From the NCBI RefSeq assembly GCF_003121485.1, contig NZ_QAVX01000016.1, positions 44,693 to 108,692 of the forward strand: a DNA stretch of 64,000 nucleotides, read 5' to 3'. Below the pieces are notes generated by a model. It did not search any database and was not told where the DNA came from. It saw nothing but the letters and a program-made list of their open reading frames with translations. The DNA is from Dyella sp. C11 (GTDB taxonomy: Bacteria > Pseudomonadota > Gammaproteobacteria > Xanthomonadales > Rhodanobacteraceae). Each line of letters opens with the position of its first letter. Positions within the stretch are counted from its first letter, which is position 1. Positions 50,862 through 59,688 of this stretch are shown here, piece after piece. The position numbers and the translations under genes are program-made.

Positions 50862-51884
50862 ATGCGCATGTCGAAAACCCCGAAGGGATTGCGTCGGGCC
50901 ATGCTCCCCCTCGCGATGATGTTCGGCTGCGTACATGCGCAGTCGCCAGGCACCGCAGCGATTCGCTTCGTGGCCGTGGACCCGGAAGGCGTGGATTACG
51001 GACCGCAGTTTTCCCCCGATAGCCAGCGGCTTATTTTCGATCGACGCGGATTGTTCGGCGGACGCTGGGAAACGTATGTCGTGGGCATCGATGGCGGCAC
51101 GCCGCAGCCGTTCGCCAAGGACGAGATACCCGTGGCGCAGACGCGCACGCGCTGGTCGCATGCCCATGCCATTGCCTTCACCGGCATGCATCTCGACGGC
51201 ACGGGCCATACGTGGGTGATGAATGACGACGGCACGCATGCGCATCTGGCGATTCCGACGTCGGATGCCATGAACTCGTTCTATCCGTCCTGGTATCCGG
51301 ATGGGAAAGCGCTGCTGGAGATGAGCGGCGACGATCAGTCGCTGCGCAAGCTCGATCTGGCTTCAGGCACGGCCACGCCCCTGTCGATCAGGCCAGCCTT
51401 GTTCACCGGCATGGCCAGCGCATCGCCGGATGGCCGCTGGATCGTGGTGGCGGCGCAAGCCAACGCGGGGCAAAAGTACGATCAGACGAAGAACCAGATC
51501 TGGCTGATCTCCGCCAGCGGCGACGCGCATCCGCTGGAATCGAAAGCGGGTGAAGGCCGCGCGCCGACATGGTCGCCCGACGGCAGGCGTGTCCTGTTCG
51601 AGAGCAATCGAGCCAGTGCCAAACCGGAGATGTATGCGGTATTCGTGGCCGATGTCGACGGAAAGAACGTCCGGCGCCTGACGCCTTATGCGCTCAACGC
51701 GCAGCATCCCACCTGGTCGCCGGACGGCAAGTGGATCGCGTTTTCCGCGCGCCAATCGAAGAAGGCCGGCCTGTTCGCGCCAGGCATTGCCGTGATGCCC
51801 GCGCCGGGCTCCGGTGATGGCATGCCGCCGGATGCGCCGGATGTTCCTGAGCAAGTGCACTCGGCAGGCCAGCCATCGCAGTGA
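50862..51884 (+). CDS. Exported TolB-like PD40 beta-propeller protein
   Basis: After a signal peptide (ending CVHAQ) the 340-residue protein shows PD40-type repeats, GPQFSPDSQRLIFDRRG, YPSWYPDGKALLEMSG, ASASPDGRWIVVAAQ, APTWSPDGRRVLFESNR and HPTWSPDGKWIAFSAR. This is the TolB/dipeptidyl-peptidase propeller pattern without a peptidase domain. It probably binds other envelope proteins or small ligands. AAGGAG lies just before the ATG. It follows the M61 gene by about 146 bases. Confidence 0.8.
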   Translation: MRMSKTPKGLRRAMLPLAMMFGCVHAQSPGTAAIRFVAVDPEGVDYGPQFSPDSQRLIFDRRGLFGGRWETYVVGIDGGTPQPFAKDEIPVAQTRTRWSHAHAIAFTGMHLDGTGHTWVMNDDGTHAHLAIPTSDAMNSFYPSWYPDGKALLEMSGDDQSLRKLDLASGTATPLSIRPALFTGMASASPDGRWIVVAAQANAGQKYDQTKNQIWLISASGDAHPLESKAGEGRAPTWSPDGRRVLFESNRASAKPEMYAVFVADVDGKNVRRLTPYALNAQHPTWSPDGKWIAFSARQSKKAGLFAPGIAVMPAPGSGDGMPPDAPDVPEQVHSAGQPSQ

Positions 51885-51929
51885 CGCTGGCGGTGATTCG
51901 TACAACATGTTCCTTACGGAGATGACGTG

Positions 51930-52316
51930 ATGAAGCATGGATCGTTCGTTTTCCTCGCAGGCTTGCTGTTACTTGTCGCAAACGCCAGCGCCAGTACGCC
52001 AGGGTTCGAGCAGGCGTACACCACCGCGAAAAGCGACGAGTTGTCGTTGCAAGGCCAGGATGCAAAAAACTTGCACGATGCCGAGAGCCAGGCCGTGTTG
52101 AACGCCGTGGTGGCATGCAAGCCGAACCATCCGGTGGGTGGGGCCCAGGTAACCTTCGTCATCGTCGCGCAACTGGATGAGGCGGGCGTGGCGGTGCGCA
52201 CCTGGCGCGACGGCGATTCCGACATGGCCACATGTTTCGACCGCCATATATCGGGCACGCAGTTCTTCGTACCACCGCACGTCCCGTTCTACGTATTCAT
52301 CGGCATGCACGCCTAG
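51930..52316 (+). CDS. Small exported protein of unknown function
   Basis: The 128-residue precursor has a signal peptide (FVFLAGLLLLVANASAS). The mature part has two cysteines (in VACKPNHP and ATCFDRH) likely to form a disulfide and a beta-rich segment AQVTFVIVAQLDEAGVAVRT. No family was recognised. ATG 51930 with GGAG upstream is preferred to the adjacent GTG at 51927. Confidence 0.6.
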   Translation: MKHGSFVFLAGLLLLVANASASTPGFEQAYTTAKSDELSLQGQDAKNLHDAESQAVLNAVVACKPNHPVGGAQVTFVIVAQLDEAGVAVRTWRDGDSDMATCFDRHISGTQFFVPPHVPFYVFIGMHA

Positions 52317-52390
52317 AAACCGCCGCGCGTGAGGCCAACGACGCAGACAGGCCTTAGAATGCACGCGCTGCTTTCTGGAGGTTTCCCGCT

Positions 52391-53233
52391 GTGTCGCATT
52401 ATTCCGGTCCCCTGCTGACGCGCGCCCTGGGCGAAGCGTTGATCGCCGCGCGTGATGCCGGTCGCACCGAATGGTCGGGCTCGCTGGACCTGGAGCGCTC
52501 CACCGGAAGCATCTCGTTGTCCGCCGATCACTGGCAGTTTCAGTCGCAGCGATATCCGTACCCTTCGCGACTGAAGGACCGCACGATCTACTATTGGGAT
52601 GGCGAGGATTTCTCCTCGGTATCCACGTTTTCGCAGTCGTTGATCAAGCTGGTGCCCACGGAATGGGGCGCGCCCACATTCGAGATCGACGGCATCAAGA
52701 TGCTGCCCACGTCGAAGGAGTCGCCTTTCGAAGACGCGCGCCGCAAGGTGGCGCTCATCGAGCCGCGCGGCAAGGTGGTGCTCGATACCTGCGGTGGCCT
52801 GGGTTATTTCGCCGCGTGTTGTCTGGAGGCCGGCGTCGAACGCATCCATTCGTTCGAAAAGAACGCCGACGTGCTATGGCTGCGCACGCTCAATGCGTGG
52901 TCGCCCGATCCGGAGGCACCGTCCAGTGGTGGTCGTCTGCAACTGACGCATGCCGACGTATCGGAAGCGATCGCACAGATCGGCGACGCGTCGATGGACG
53001 CGGCGCTGCACGATCCGCCGCGTTTCGGCATTGCCGGCGAGCTCTATTCGCAGGTGTTCTACGACCATCTCGCACGCGTGCTGCGGCGTGGTGGCCGTTT
53101 GTTCCACTACACCGGCAGCCCCAACAAGCTCACCAGTGATCGCGATGTGCCACGCGAAGTGGCCAGGCGACTGGAAAAGGCGGGCTTCAAGGCGGAGCTT
53201 GCGCTGGACGGCGTGCTCGCCATCAAGCGCTGA
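52391..53233 (+). CDS. SAM-dependent methyltransferase (spermidine-synthase-like fold)
   Basis: The 280-residue protein starts with GTG 52391 (GGAGG upstream). It has the Rossmann methyltransferase motif I at VVLDTCGGLGYFAACCLEAG (about 129-148) and motif IV at HDPPRFG (Asp208-Pro-Pro). The N-terminal 110 residues are a beta-rich domain. The layout resembles archaeal-type and spermidine-synthase-like methyltransferases; the target (small molecule or RNA) is unknown. It stands alone, convergent with the epimerase gene. Confidence 0.78.
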   Translation: MSHYSGPLLTRALGEALIAARDAGRTEWSGSLDLERSTGSISLSADHWQFQSQRYPYPSRLKDRTIYYWDGEDFSSVSTFSQSLIKLVPTEWGAPTFEIDGIKMLPTSKESPFEDARRKVALIEPRGKVVLDTCGGLGYFAACCLEAGVERIHSFEKNADVLWLRTLNAWSPDPEAPSSGGRLQLTHADVSEAIAQIGDASMDAALHDPPRFGIAGELYSQVFYDHLARVLRRGGRLFHYTGSPNKLTSDRDVPREVARRLEKAGFKAELALDGVLAIKR

Positions 53234-53272
53234 GCAAGGCGCCACGCCGCATGGCGGCATGGCGCTACGCGG

Positions 53273-54160
53273 TCATGCGCTGAAGTAGTGCCCTTCGTCG
53301 AGGTCGGCCAGCAGCGTGGCGTGGTCCGGTTGCCACGCCAGTTGTTCACGCGTCTTGCGGCTGGAGGCAAGGTTGTCCATCTGCGTGAAATGGGCCAGCC
53401 AGCCAAAATGCCCGGCGGCTTCCTCGGGCGTCTTGCTGACGACGGGGAGACTCAGGTGACGGCCGATGGCGGTGGCGATGTCGCGGAAGCTCACGCCTTC
53501 CTCGGCGACGGCGTGATAGCGCACACCGCCGACACCTTTCTCGATCGCCAGGCGATAAAGATGCGCCGCATCCAGCCGGTGCACGGCCGGCCAGTGATTG
53601 CTGCCGCTGCCAATGTAGGCAGACACGCCTTTCTCGCGCGCCAGCTGGATCAGCATGGGCACAAAGCCATGATCCCCTTTGCCGTGCACGGTGGGCGGCA
53701 GGCGCACGATGGAAGCGCGCACGCCGCGCGCGGCCAGCGCTTCGGTTTCCCGTTCGGACACCACGCGCGGAAAACTGGAGGCATTGGCGTCGTCTTCCGT
53801 CGCAAGGCGACCGGAAGCCAGCAGGCCGGTGCCCGACGTGACGAGCAGCGGACGATCCGTGCCTGCCAGCGCGTCGCCCAGCGCGCCGATAACACGCTGC
53901 TCCACCGCGCAGCTGGCCTCGAAGTTCGCGAAGTCGTGGATGAAGGCGGTGTGGATCACACCATCGGCTTGTGATGCACCGCGTTGCAGGCTGTCGAGAT
54001 CTTCCAGCGAACCGCGATGCACCTCGGCGCCGGTGGCAGCGAGTGCCTGGGCGGACGCATCGGAGCGTACGAGGCCAAGCACCTGGTGTCCCGCCTTCAG
54101 CAGGTCCTGGACGATGGCGGAGCCCACGAAGCCCGTGGCGCCGGTAACAAAGACACGCAT
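53273..54160 (-). CDS. NAD(P)-dependent epimerase/reductase (extended SDR)
   Basis: The 295-residue protein has the extended SDR nucleotide-binding loop MRVFVTGATGFVGSAIVQDL and later VIHTAFIHDF. In the active-site region no clear YxxxK is present; VVSERETEAL and RASIVRLPPTVHG occupy the expected place, as in atypical SDRs that act on small ketones or as binding proteins. The open frame continues upstream through the XRE gene only by chance. It is divergent from the XRE regulator, which probably controls it. Confidence 0.82.
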   Translation of the reverse strand: MRVFVTGATGFVGSAIVQDLLKAGHQVLGLVRSDASAQALAATGAEVHRGSLEDLDSLQRGASQADGVIHTAFIHDFANFEASCAVEQRVIGALGDALAGTDRPLLVTSGTGLLASGRLATEDDANASSFPRVVSERETEALAARGVRASIVRLPPTVHGKGDHGFVPMLIQLAREKGVSAYIGSGSNHWPAVHRLDAAHLYRLAIEKGVGGVRYHAVAEEGVSFRDIATAIGRHLSLPVVSKTPEEAAGHFGWLAHFTQMDNLASSRKTREQLAWQPDHATLLADLDEGHYFSA

Positions 54161-54262
54161 GATAAAGTTCCTGAGTGAATCAACCGAACCTGATGATCGA
54201 CGCAGGGCGCACTGGCGATGAAGCCGTGACGTTATACCGGTATGGCGACTGACAGGCTGAGC

Positions 54263-55081
54263 ATGGCAAGCAGCGACAACCCGTTGGGGATCTTCCTCAA
54301 GGATCGTCGCGCGCGTCTTGATCCGGCGACGTACGGTTTCAGTCCGTCGCGACGTCGCACGCCGGGCCTGCGACGTGAAGAAGTGGCGCAGCGCGCCAAC
54401 GTCAGCGCCACCTGGTACACCTGGCTGGAACAGGGGCGCGGCGGTTCGCCGTCTGCCGATGTACTTGAGCGTCTGGCGCGTGCGCTGGAACTCAGCGCCG
54501 TGGAGCGCGAACACCTGTTCCTGCTGGCGCAGCATCGTCCTCCGGAAGTGCGCTATCTCACGCCGGGCGGCGTGACGCCGCGGTTGCAGCGTGTACTGGA
54601 TGCGATGACGTACAGCCCCGCCTTCGTACGCACGGTGCGTTGGGATATCGTGGGTTGGAACCACGCCGCGACGAAGGTGCTCGGCGACTACGCCGCGTTG
54701 CCTCCCGAGCGCCGCAATTCGCTGCGGCTGATCTTCGGCGATCCGGCCATCCGTGAACGCATGACTGAATGGGAAAGCGATGCACGCGCCATGGTGGCCA
54801 CGTTTCGCGCGGAGATGGCGCGCGTGGGTGCATCGAAAGACGTCGAAGCGTTTGTCGCCGAGATGTGCGAACTGAGTGACGAGTTCGCCGCCATGTGGTG
54901 CGATCACGATGTGCGTCGACAAGGCGAGGGCACCAAGCACATGCGCCATCCGCGCGTGGGTGCCATCGCGCTCGATTATTCCGTGTTCGCCGTCGATGAC
55001 GCACCCGGACTCAGCATGGTGGTCTACAGTCCTGCGACGCCGGACGATGCGGAGCGCGTGCGCCAACTGGTGGACAACTGA
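54263..55081 (+). CDS. XRE-type helix-turn-helix regulator (MmyB-like)
   Basis: The N-terminal HTH reads TPGLRREEVAQRANVSATWY with TWLEQGRGGSPSADVLERLA, and the C-terminal part has the MmyB-like ligand domain around SPAFVRTVRWDIVGWNHAAT. These proteins usually repress a divergent oxidoreductase gene, as is the case here. ATG 54263 is chosen because family members start close to NPLGIFL; an ATG at 54242 is also in frame. Confidence 0.87.
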   Translation: MASSDNPLGIFLKDRRARLDPATYGFSPSRRRTPGLRREEVAQRANVSATWYTWLEQGRGGSPSADVLERLARALELSAVEREHLFLLAQHRPPEVRYLTPGGVTPRLQRVLDAMTYSPAFVRTVRWDIVGWNHAATKVLGDYAALPPERRNSLRLIFGDPAIRERMTEWESDARAMVATFRAEMARVGASKDVEAFVAEMCELSDEFAAMWCDHDVRRQGEGTKHMRHPRVGAIALDYSVFAVDDAPGLSMVVYSPATPDDAERVRQLVDN

Positions 55082-55092
55082 CGGAGCGTGGC

Positions 55093-55497
55093 ATGGCCAG
55101 CAGAACGGCTTCCTGTTACTGCGGACAGTTGCGGATTGAAGTGCAGGGCGAACCGCTGGGCGTGGGTGTGTGCCACTGCCTGGCTTGCCAGCAACGCACC
55201 GGCAGCGTGTTCGCCGCGCTGGCGGGCTACGGCGCCCCCTTCAAGGTCACGGGCGAGGCGACGGAATTCGTACGCACCGGCGATCACGGGTCGTCATTTC
55301 GCTTTCGTTTCTGCCCTGTCTGCGGCAGCACGGTGTTCCACACGGAAGAAGGCGTGGACGGCCGCGTTTCAGTGGCAGTCGGCGCATTCGCCGACCCCGC
55401 GTTTCCGCCACCCCAGGATTCGGTCTACGAATGCCGTCGGCATACCTGGGTAACGCTGCCCGATGACGTCACGCGCTACGACACCGATCCGCCTTGA
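55093..55497 (+). CDS. GFA-domain protein (glutathione-dependent formaldehyde-activating type)
   Basis: The 134-residue protein shows the zinc sites of the GFA/Mss4 fold: CYC (Cys8, Cys10), CHCLAC (Cys27, Cys29, Cys32) and CPVC (Cys74, Cys77). The family binds zinc and can accelerate glutathione-formaldehyde adduct formation, but most members are uncharacterised. It lies 11 bases after the XRE gene, so the pair may be co-transcribed. Confidence 0.87.
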   Translation: MASRTASCYCGQLRIEVQGEPLGVGVCHCLACQQRTGSVFAALAGYGAPFKVTGEATEFVRTGDHGSSFRFRFCPVCGSTVFHTEEGVDGRVSVAVGAFADPAFPPPQDSVYECRRHTWVTLPDDVTRYDTDPP

Positions 55498-55506
55498 CGC
55501 GCGCCA

Positions 55507-56220
55507 TCAGGCGATGGCACCGCCACCGTCGATGAGTACGGTCGATCCCGTCGCAAACGGCGTGCCGGCCAGATAGAGAATGGCATTGGCAACGTCTTCG
55601 GGCGCGCCCATTCGGCGTGCGGGAAGACGTTCGGCGGCAGCGCGGAACATGTTCTCGCGCGCTTCTTCCTTCATGCCCGACCACAGCGGTGTTTCGATAA
55701 GGCCGGGCGATACGGTGTTGACGCGTACCGGAGCGAATTCCAGCGCGAGGCCACGCGCCAGCGCTTCGAGCGCGGCATTGATTGCGCCCTGGAGCACCGA
55801 ACTGGCGGAGGGGCGCACGCTGAGAAAGCCGGAGACGAAGGTGAGTGATCCTCCATCGCGAATCTTCGCCACCCGCGCGACGCGATAAGCACCCCAGAAC
55901 TTGCTTTCCATCGCCGCACGCGCGTCGTGCAGCGCCAGTGCGCGAATCGGGCCGCCCGGGGTCTTTGCCGCGGAGATCACCACGTGATCGAAGGTTTCCG
56001 CACTCGCGAAATACGTGTCCACGGCGGCTTCGTTGGTGGTGTCGAGCACGGCGGTGCGCACATTGCCACCGATGTTGCGCGCGGCGGCGTCGAGGCGCTC
56101 GGCATTGCGCGATGCGATGGTGACCTTGGCGCCGGCGTCGGCAAATGCTCGAGCCGTGGCTTCGCCAATGCCCGAACTGCCGCCCACCACGAGCACGGAT
56201 TGCTGGCTGAAAGACGTCAT
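55507..56220 (-). CDS. SDR-family protein lacking the catalytic Tyr/Lys
   Basis: The 237-residue protein has a standard SDR nucleotide loop, LVVGGSSGIGEATARAFADA, and a classical C-terminus (VNTVSPGLIETPLW, GSTVLIDGGGAIA). In the active site Ser130 is kept, but the Tyr and Lys of YxxxK are replaced by Gln144 and Asn148 (LQGAINAALEAL). It may bind NAD(P) without the normal reductase chemistry, or use another mechanism. It is 16 bases downstream of the SnoaL-like gene in the same direction, so they are probably one operon. Confidence 0.85.
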   Translation of the reverse strand: MTSFSQQSVLVVGGSSGIGEATARAFADAGAKVTIASRNAERLDAAARNIGGNVRTAVLDTTNEAAVDTYFASAETFDHVVISAAKTPGGPIRALALHDARAAMESKFWGAYRVARVAKIRDGGSLTFVSGFLSVRPSASSVLQGAINAALEALARGLALEFAPVRVNTVSPGLIETPLWSGMKEEARENMFRAAAERLPARRMGAPEDVANAILYLAGTPFATGSTVLIDGGGAIA

Positions 56221-56236
56221 GTGCTTCTTCTCTCCG

Positions 56237-56785
56237 TCAGTTCTTGATGGCGCCCAGCTGCTTGAGCAGCGTGAGGTTGTCTTCCAGGTGCCAGTTCTCG
56301 ACAATCTTTCCGTCGGTGACCCGATAGATATCGGTGGCGATGAAATCGATGGCCTGGCCCTTGCCCTGCACACCGTTGAAACTTCCGGTGAAGTGGCCGG
56401 CAAAGTGCAGGTGCGATACCACGCGGTCACCGACGACGAGCATCTGTTGCACGTCGCAGGTCAGGTCGGGCACGGCCTGGCGGAAGGTCCTGGAGGCCTG
56501 CAACGGGCCTTCCGGACCCTGCGCGCGGCCGGGTGGTGGCGTGCGGTCGATGAACTCGGGCGACAGCGCGGCCTTCGCCAGCGATTCGTCACCGGTGTTC
56601 CAGAAGGTGTCGTAGCGCTGTGCCGCAAGCTGGTTGGCGCTGGCGACAGCCTTGGGCAGGCTGTGGTCCACGATCAGGGTGCCGGGCTTGACCAGTGCGG
56701 CGTCTGCCGCGTTCGCGGCAATAAAAGGCGAGGCGGCAAGGGCAGCGACGAGCAGCGTGGCGATCGGGGGCTTGCGACGAGTCAT
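56237..56785 (-). CDS. Exported SnoaL-like (NTF2-fold) protein
   Basis: A signal peptide (ending NAADA) precedes an NTF2-fold domain with the SnoaL/polyketide-cyclase pattern: RYDTFWNTGDESLAKAALSP, HLHFAGHFTGSF and FIATDIYRVTDGKIVENWHL. The family holds small pocket enzymes and binding proteins. Export is uncommon and hints at a periplasmic or extracellular substrate. ATG 56785 follows GGAGAG. It is followed by the unusual SDR gene. Confidence 0.8.
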   Translation of the reverse strand: MTRRKPPIATLLVAALAASPFIAANAADAALVKPGTLIVDHSLPKAVASANQLAAQRYDTFWNTGDESLAKAALSPEFIDRTPPPGRAQGPEGPLQASRTFRQAVPDLTCDVQQMLVVGDRVVSHLHFAGHFTGSFNGVQGKGQAIDFIATDIYRVTDGKIVENWHLEDNLTLLKQLGAIKN

Positions 56786-57059
56786 GGGCGCTCTCCGGTG
56801 AGTGGCGCCAAGGTACCGGTGCGTGCGTGACGAAAGAATGGGCGTGGCCGGCATAGCTTCCTTTCCCAAGACGAAAGGATGGCCTGGACAGGTCGGTGCC
56901 ACTTTCTCCCCCCCCGGCCGGATGTGCCTTGGGGCAATCCGTTCCGTTTCAAGGTGCCATGCTGTCGATATGGACGTCTAAACGAACGATGAAGGTCGCG
57001 CCTTGAATCGCCTGTCGCGAGCCACACCTTTGCCGGACCGGTCGCTTCGGGGCCGGTGC

Positions 57060-57108
57060 GCCAGCGCGTCGCGCGGCGTCTATCTATTGCTCTTTGGAGA
57101 ATATGGTT
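57060..57108 (+). promoter_or_regulatory. ROSE-like RNA thermometer in the hsp20 leader
   Basis: The 3' end of the leader contains UUGCUC (57087-57092) followed by UUU and GGAGAA (57096-57101, the ribosome site). C90-G99, U91-A98 and C92-G97 can pair, with G89 bulged and U87/U88 pairing A101/A100. A UUGCU segment paired with the Shine-Dalgarno sequence through a bulged G is the hallmark of ROSE elements. Heat would open the helix and expose the ribosome site. The upstream hairpins were not modelled. Confidence 0.7.
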
Positions 57109-57570
57109 ATGCGTACTGTTCTGGATTTTTCGCCGCTGCATCGTTCCAGCATCGGCTTCGACCGCGTGTTCGACCTGCTTGACGCCGCCGCACGCACGCA
57201 GCCCACCGACAACTGGCCTCCGTTCGACTCCGTGAAGCTGAGCGAAGACAAGTACCGCATCACCATGGCGGTGGCGGGCTTCAGCCGCGAGGACGTCAAC
57301 ATCACCGTGCAGGCGAACATGCTTACCGTCACCGGTGAGCGCAAGGGTGAGCAGGAAGGCGAAGTGCTGCACCGTGGTATTGCCAACCGCCCCTTCAGCC
57401 GCCGCTTCGAACTGGCCGAGCACGTGCAGGTGACGGGTGCGCGCATGGAAAACGGTTTGCTGGTGATCGACCTCAAGCGCGAAATTCCCGAAGCGTACAA
57501 GTTGCGCCGCATCGAGATCGGCGACGTCGCCGCGCCGTCGGTGCCGCATATCCAGGATCAGGCCGCGTAA
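57109..57570 (+). CDS. Small heat-shock protein, Hsp20/IbpA family
   Basis: The 153-residue protein has an N-terminal arm (FSPLHRSSIGFDRVFDLLDA) typical of IbpA/Hsp20 class A and an alpha-crystallin domain (about 36-130) with DKYRITMAVAGFSREDVNIT, ANMLTVTGERKG and ARMENGLLVIDLKREIP. It is a chaperone that holds unfolded proteins. ATG 57109 is chosen because GGAGA is then 8 bases away; ATG 57103 would leave only 2. Its leader has a ROSE-like thermometer and a strong terminator follows. Confidence 0.92.
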   Translation: MRTVLDFSPLHRSSIGFDRVFDLLDAAARTQPTDNWPPFDSVKLSEDKYRITMAVAGFSREDVNITVQANMLTVTGERKGEQEGEVLHRGIANRPFSRRFELAEHVQVTGARMENGLLVIDLKREIPEAYKLRRIEIGDVAAPSVPHIQDQAA

Positions 57571-57604
57571 TCGCCTCACGGTATTTCTGCCGTAGTGGTA
57601 TCCG

Positions 57605-57636
57605 GAGGGTGACGAATCCGTCACCCTCTTTTTTCA
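57605..57636 (+). terminator. Intrinsic terminator of hsp20
   Basis: GAGGGTGACG (57605-57614) pairs perfectly with CGTCACCCTC (57619-57628) around AATC and is followed by TTTTTT. Confidence 0.93.
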
Positions 57637-57696
57637 TGCCCGTGACCTGCGTCGGTCACACTGGCACGCGAACGGCATCGATACGCGGAGTGCTGC

Positions 57697-58242
57697 ATGC
57701 GACGAGGCAAGGCAAGCTGGTTGGCGATGGGGTTGGCCGTGGCCATGCCTGTGGCGCACGCGCAGGAAACGCTGCCCAACGAACCGGTGAAACAGCTCGA
57801 TCTGAAGCGCTATCTTGGCGAATGGCATGAGATAGCCCACCTGCCGATGTTCTTCCAGCGTCAGTGCGTGGACAGCATCACAGCGACGTACACCGCGATG
57901 CCCGATGGGCAGGTGCACGTACACAACGCATGTCGTACGCAGGAGGGCGGACACGATGCCGCCGATGGCGTGGCGCGTACGACCGAAAAGGCGGGCGCGC
58001 TACAGGTGCGTTTTGCGCCCGCGTGGCTGAGCTGGTTACCGTGGGTATGGGCGGACTACTGGGTGCTCGATGTAGACCCCGACTATCGCTGGGCGGTCGT
58101 GGGCAGTCCGAGTCGGCGTTACCTGTGGGTGCTGTCGCGCGATGCGGAGATGCAGCGCGCACAGTTCGAGGCCTTGCGTCATCGGGCGTCGCTGCGGGGC
58201 TACCCCGTGGAACGGCTGGTGATGTCGGCGCCGCTCAACTGA
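57697..58242 (+). CDS. Bacterial lipocalin (Blc-like)
   Basis: The 181-residue precursor has a signal peptide ending VAHAQ and a lipocalin barrel: LDLKRYLGEWHEIAHLPMFF (G-x-W motif), CVDSITATY, and the closing DYRWAVVGSPSRRYLWVLSR. Bacterial lipocalins bind lipids or hydrophobic molecules in the periplasm. No lipobox cysteine is seen, so this one is soluble rather than an outer-membrane lipoprotein like E. coli Blc. It is convergent with the MarR gene. Confidence 0.88.
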   Translation: MRRGKASWLAMGLAVAMPVAHAQETLPNEPVKQLDLKRYLGEWHEIAHLPMFFQRQCVDSITATYTAMPDGQVHVHNACRTQEGGHDAADGVARTTEKAGALQVRFAPAWLSWLPWVWADYWVLDVDPDYRWAVVGSPSRRYLWVLSRDAEMQRAQFEALRHRASLRGYPVERLVMSAPLN

Positions 58243-58251
58243 TGCGAGTGC

Positions 58252-58689
58252 TCAATCGTCGGCCCGATCGCGCACGCGATCCATCAACTCACGCAGCTGC
58301 TTCTGTTCCTCCGCGCTCAGCACGCCAAACAGCTGCTCTACCGCCTGGCGTTTGGGGCCTTGCACCTCATCGAGCTTGGTCTGGCCCTGCGGCGTGATGC
58401 TGACCAGCTGCGCGCGGCGATCCGTCGGGTGCGGCGTGCGCGCGATCCAGCCGTTCTCCTCCAGGGCATCCAGCGCGGTGGTCACCGTGCGTGGCGCGTA
58501 ACCCATGTGCGTGGCGATGTCGCTGGGCCGGCAGGGCGCCAGCCGCGCGACCAGCGCCAGCAGCTTCGATTGGGACAGCGACAGGCCGGCGGCCGTCATG
58601 GCGGCATCCACGCGCTTGCGCACCAGGTGATGCAGGGCGAGGAAAGCGTCGGCCAGTTCGATGGTGGTTGACTTGCGGCTGCTGGTCAT
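58252..58689 (-). CDS. MarR-family transcriptional regulator
   Basis: The 145-residue protein has the winged helix of MarR regulators: LSQSKLLALVARLAPCRPSD, IATHMGYAPRTVTTALDALE and the wing GWIARTPHPTDRRAQLVSIT. C-terminal helices give the dimer interface. It is divergent from the siderophore-interacting protein gene with 79 bases between them and probably regulates it. A longer reading upstream overlaps that gene and is not credible. Confidence 0.88.
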   Translation of the reverse strand: MTSSRKSTTIELADAFLALHHLVRKRVDAAMTAAGLSLSQSKLLALVARLAPCRPSDIATHMGYAPRTVTTALDALEENGWIARTPHPTDRRAQLVSITPQGQTKLDEVQGPKRQAVEQLFGVLSAEEQKQLRELMDRVRDRADD

Positions 58690-58768
58690 GGAAAAGTATT
58701 GAGCAGGCTCACTATGAGTTTCATCCAGTATACCGGTGCGGCACGGCCGCTGCCAGCGAGGTTCCCCC

Positions 58769-59569
58769 ATGTCCCCCGTTTCCCTTGAAGTCCGGCGCGT
58801 CCGGCATCCCCTGAAAATGCGCGAATTGACCGTGAAGCGCCTGGCGCAGGTCTCGCCGCGCCTGCTCCGCGTCACCTTTACCGGCGACCTGGCGGATTTC
58901 GTCTCCGCCTCGTTCGACGACCACGTGAAGCTTTTCTTCCCAGTCGATGGCGAGGCGCGCCCCTCGCTGCCCACGGTGACCGAGCAGGGCATCGCCTTCG
59001 ATCCTGAGCGCCCGCGTCCTGCCAGCCGCGACTACACCCCGCGCAGCTATCGCCCCGAAGCCAATGAGCTGGACATCGAATTCGTGCTGCATGGCGAAGG
59101 TCCGGCGGTGTCGTGGGCGCGTGCCGCTCGCGTGGGCGATGTGCTGGGACAGGGCGGCCCGCGCGGTTCGGCGATCCTTCCCGAAGGCTTGGACTGGTAC
59201 CTGCTCGCAGGTGACGAAACCGCGCTGCCCGCCATGGCACGCCGGCTGGAAGAGGCGGCAGCGGGTGAACGCATCATCGCGTTGATCGAGGTGGAGAGCG
59301 CCGATGCCAGGGTCGAGATTGCCACGAGTGCGCAGGCCAGCATCACCTGGTTGTGCCGGCAGGCCGGGGATGCAGGTTTGCCGGAAGCCGTCGCCAGCCT
59401 GTCGCTGCCTGAGGGCGAAGGGATTGTCTGGGCCGCCGGCGAATACGCCCGCATTCGCCAGGTCCGCCAGCGCTTGATTGATGTTCACGGCCTGGACCGG
59501 CAGCGCATCAAGACGTCCAGCTACTGGAAGCAAGGTGAAGTGGCGAGCCACGAAACGCTCACCGACTGA
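58769..59569 (+). CDS. Siderophore-interacting protein (SIP/ViuB family flavoprotein)
   Basis: The 266-residue protein has the FAD-binding domain with DYTPRSYRPEANELDIEFVL (Arg-x-Tyr-Thr flavin motif) and a C-terminal NAD(P) region LLAGDETALPAMARRLE with WAAGEYARIRQVRQRL. ViuB and YqjH-type proteins reduce ferric siderophores in the cytosol to release iron. The TonB receptor at 33.8-36.0 kb could supply its substrate. GAGG lies before ATG 58769. The MarR gene is divergent. Confidence 0.9.
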   Translation: MSPVSLEVRRVRHPLKMRELTVKRLAQVSPRLLRVTFTGDLADFVSASFDDHVKLFFPVDGEARPSLPTVTEQGIAFDPERPRPASRDYTPRSYRPEANELDIEFVLHGEGPAVSWARAARVGDVLGQGGPRGSAILPEGLDWYLLAGDETALPAMARRLEEAAAGERIIALIEVESADARVEIATSAQASITWLCRQAGDAGLPEAVASLSLPEGEGIVWAAGEYARIRQVRQRLIDVHGLDRQRIKTSSYWKQGEVASHETLTD

Positions 59570-59688
59570 ACCGGGTCAGGCGCGGGCCCCTCCGGCACGT
59601 TAGGTAGTTTTTCTATTCCACTTTGGGGGCGGCGGGCGTCAACTGAAGCGCTCACGCCAAGTCATGCCATGCCCCCGAGGTGGAACCC

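Noticed and set aside
53273..55066. Single 597-residue minus-strand protein
   Set aside because: The N-terminal half is antisense to the XRE gene; the SDR fold starts at 54160.
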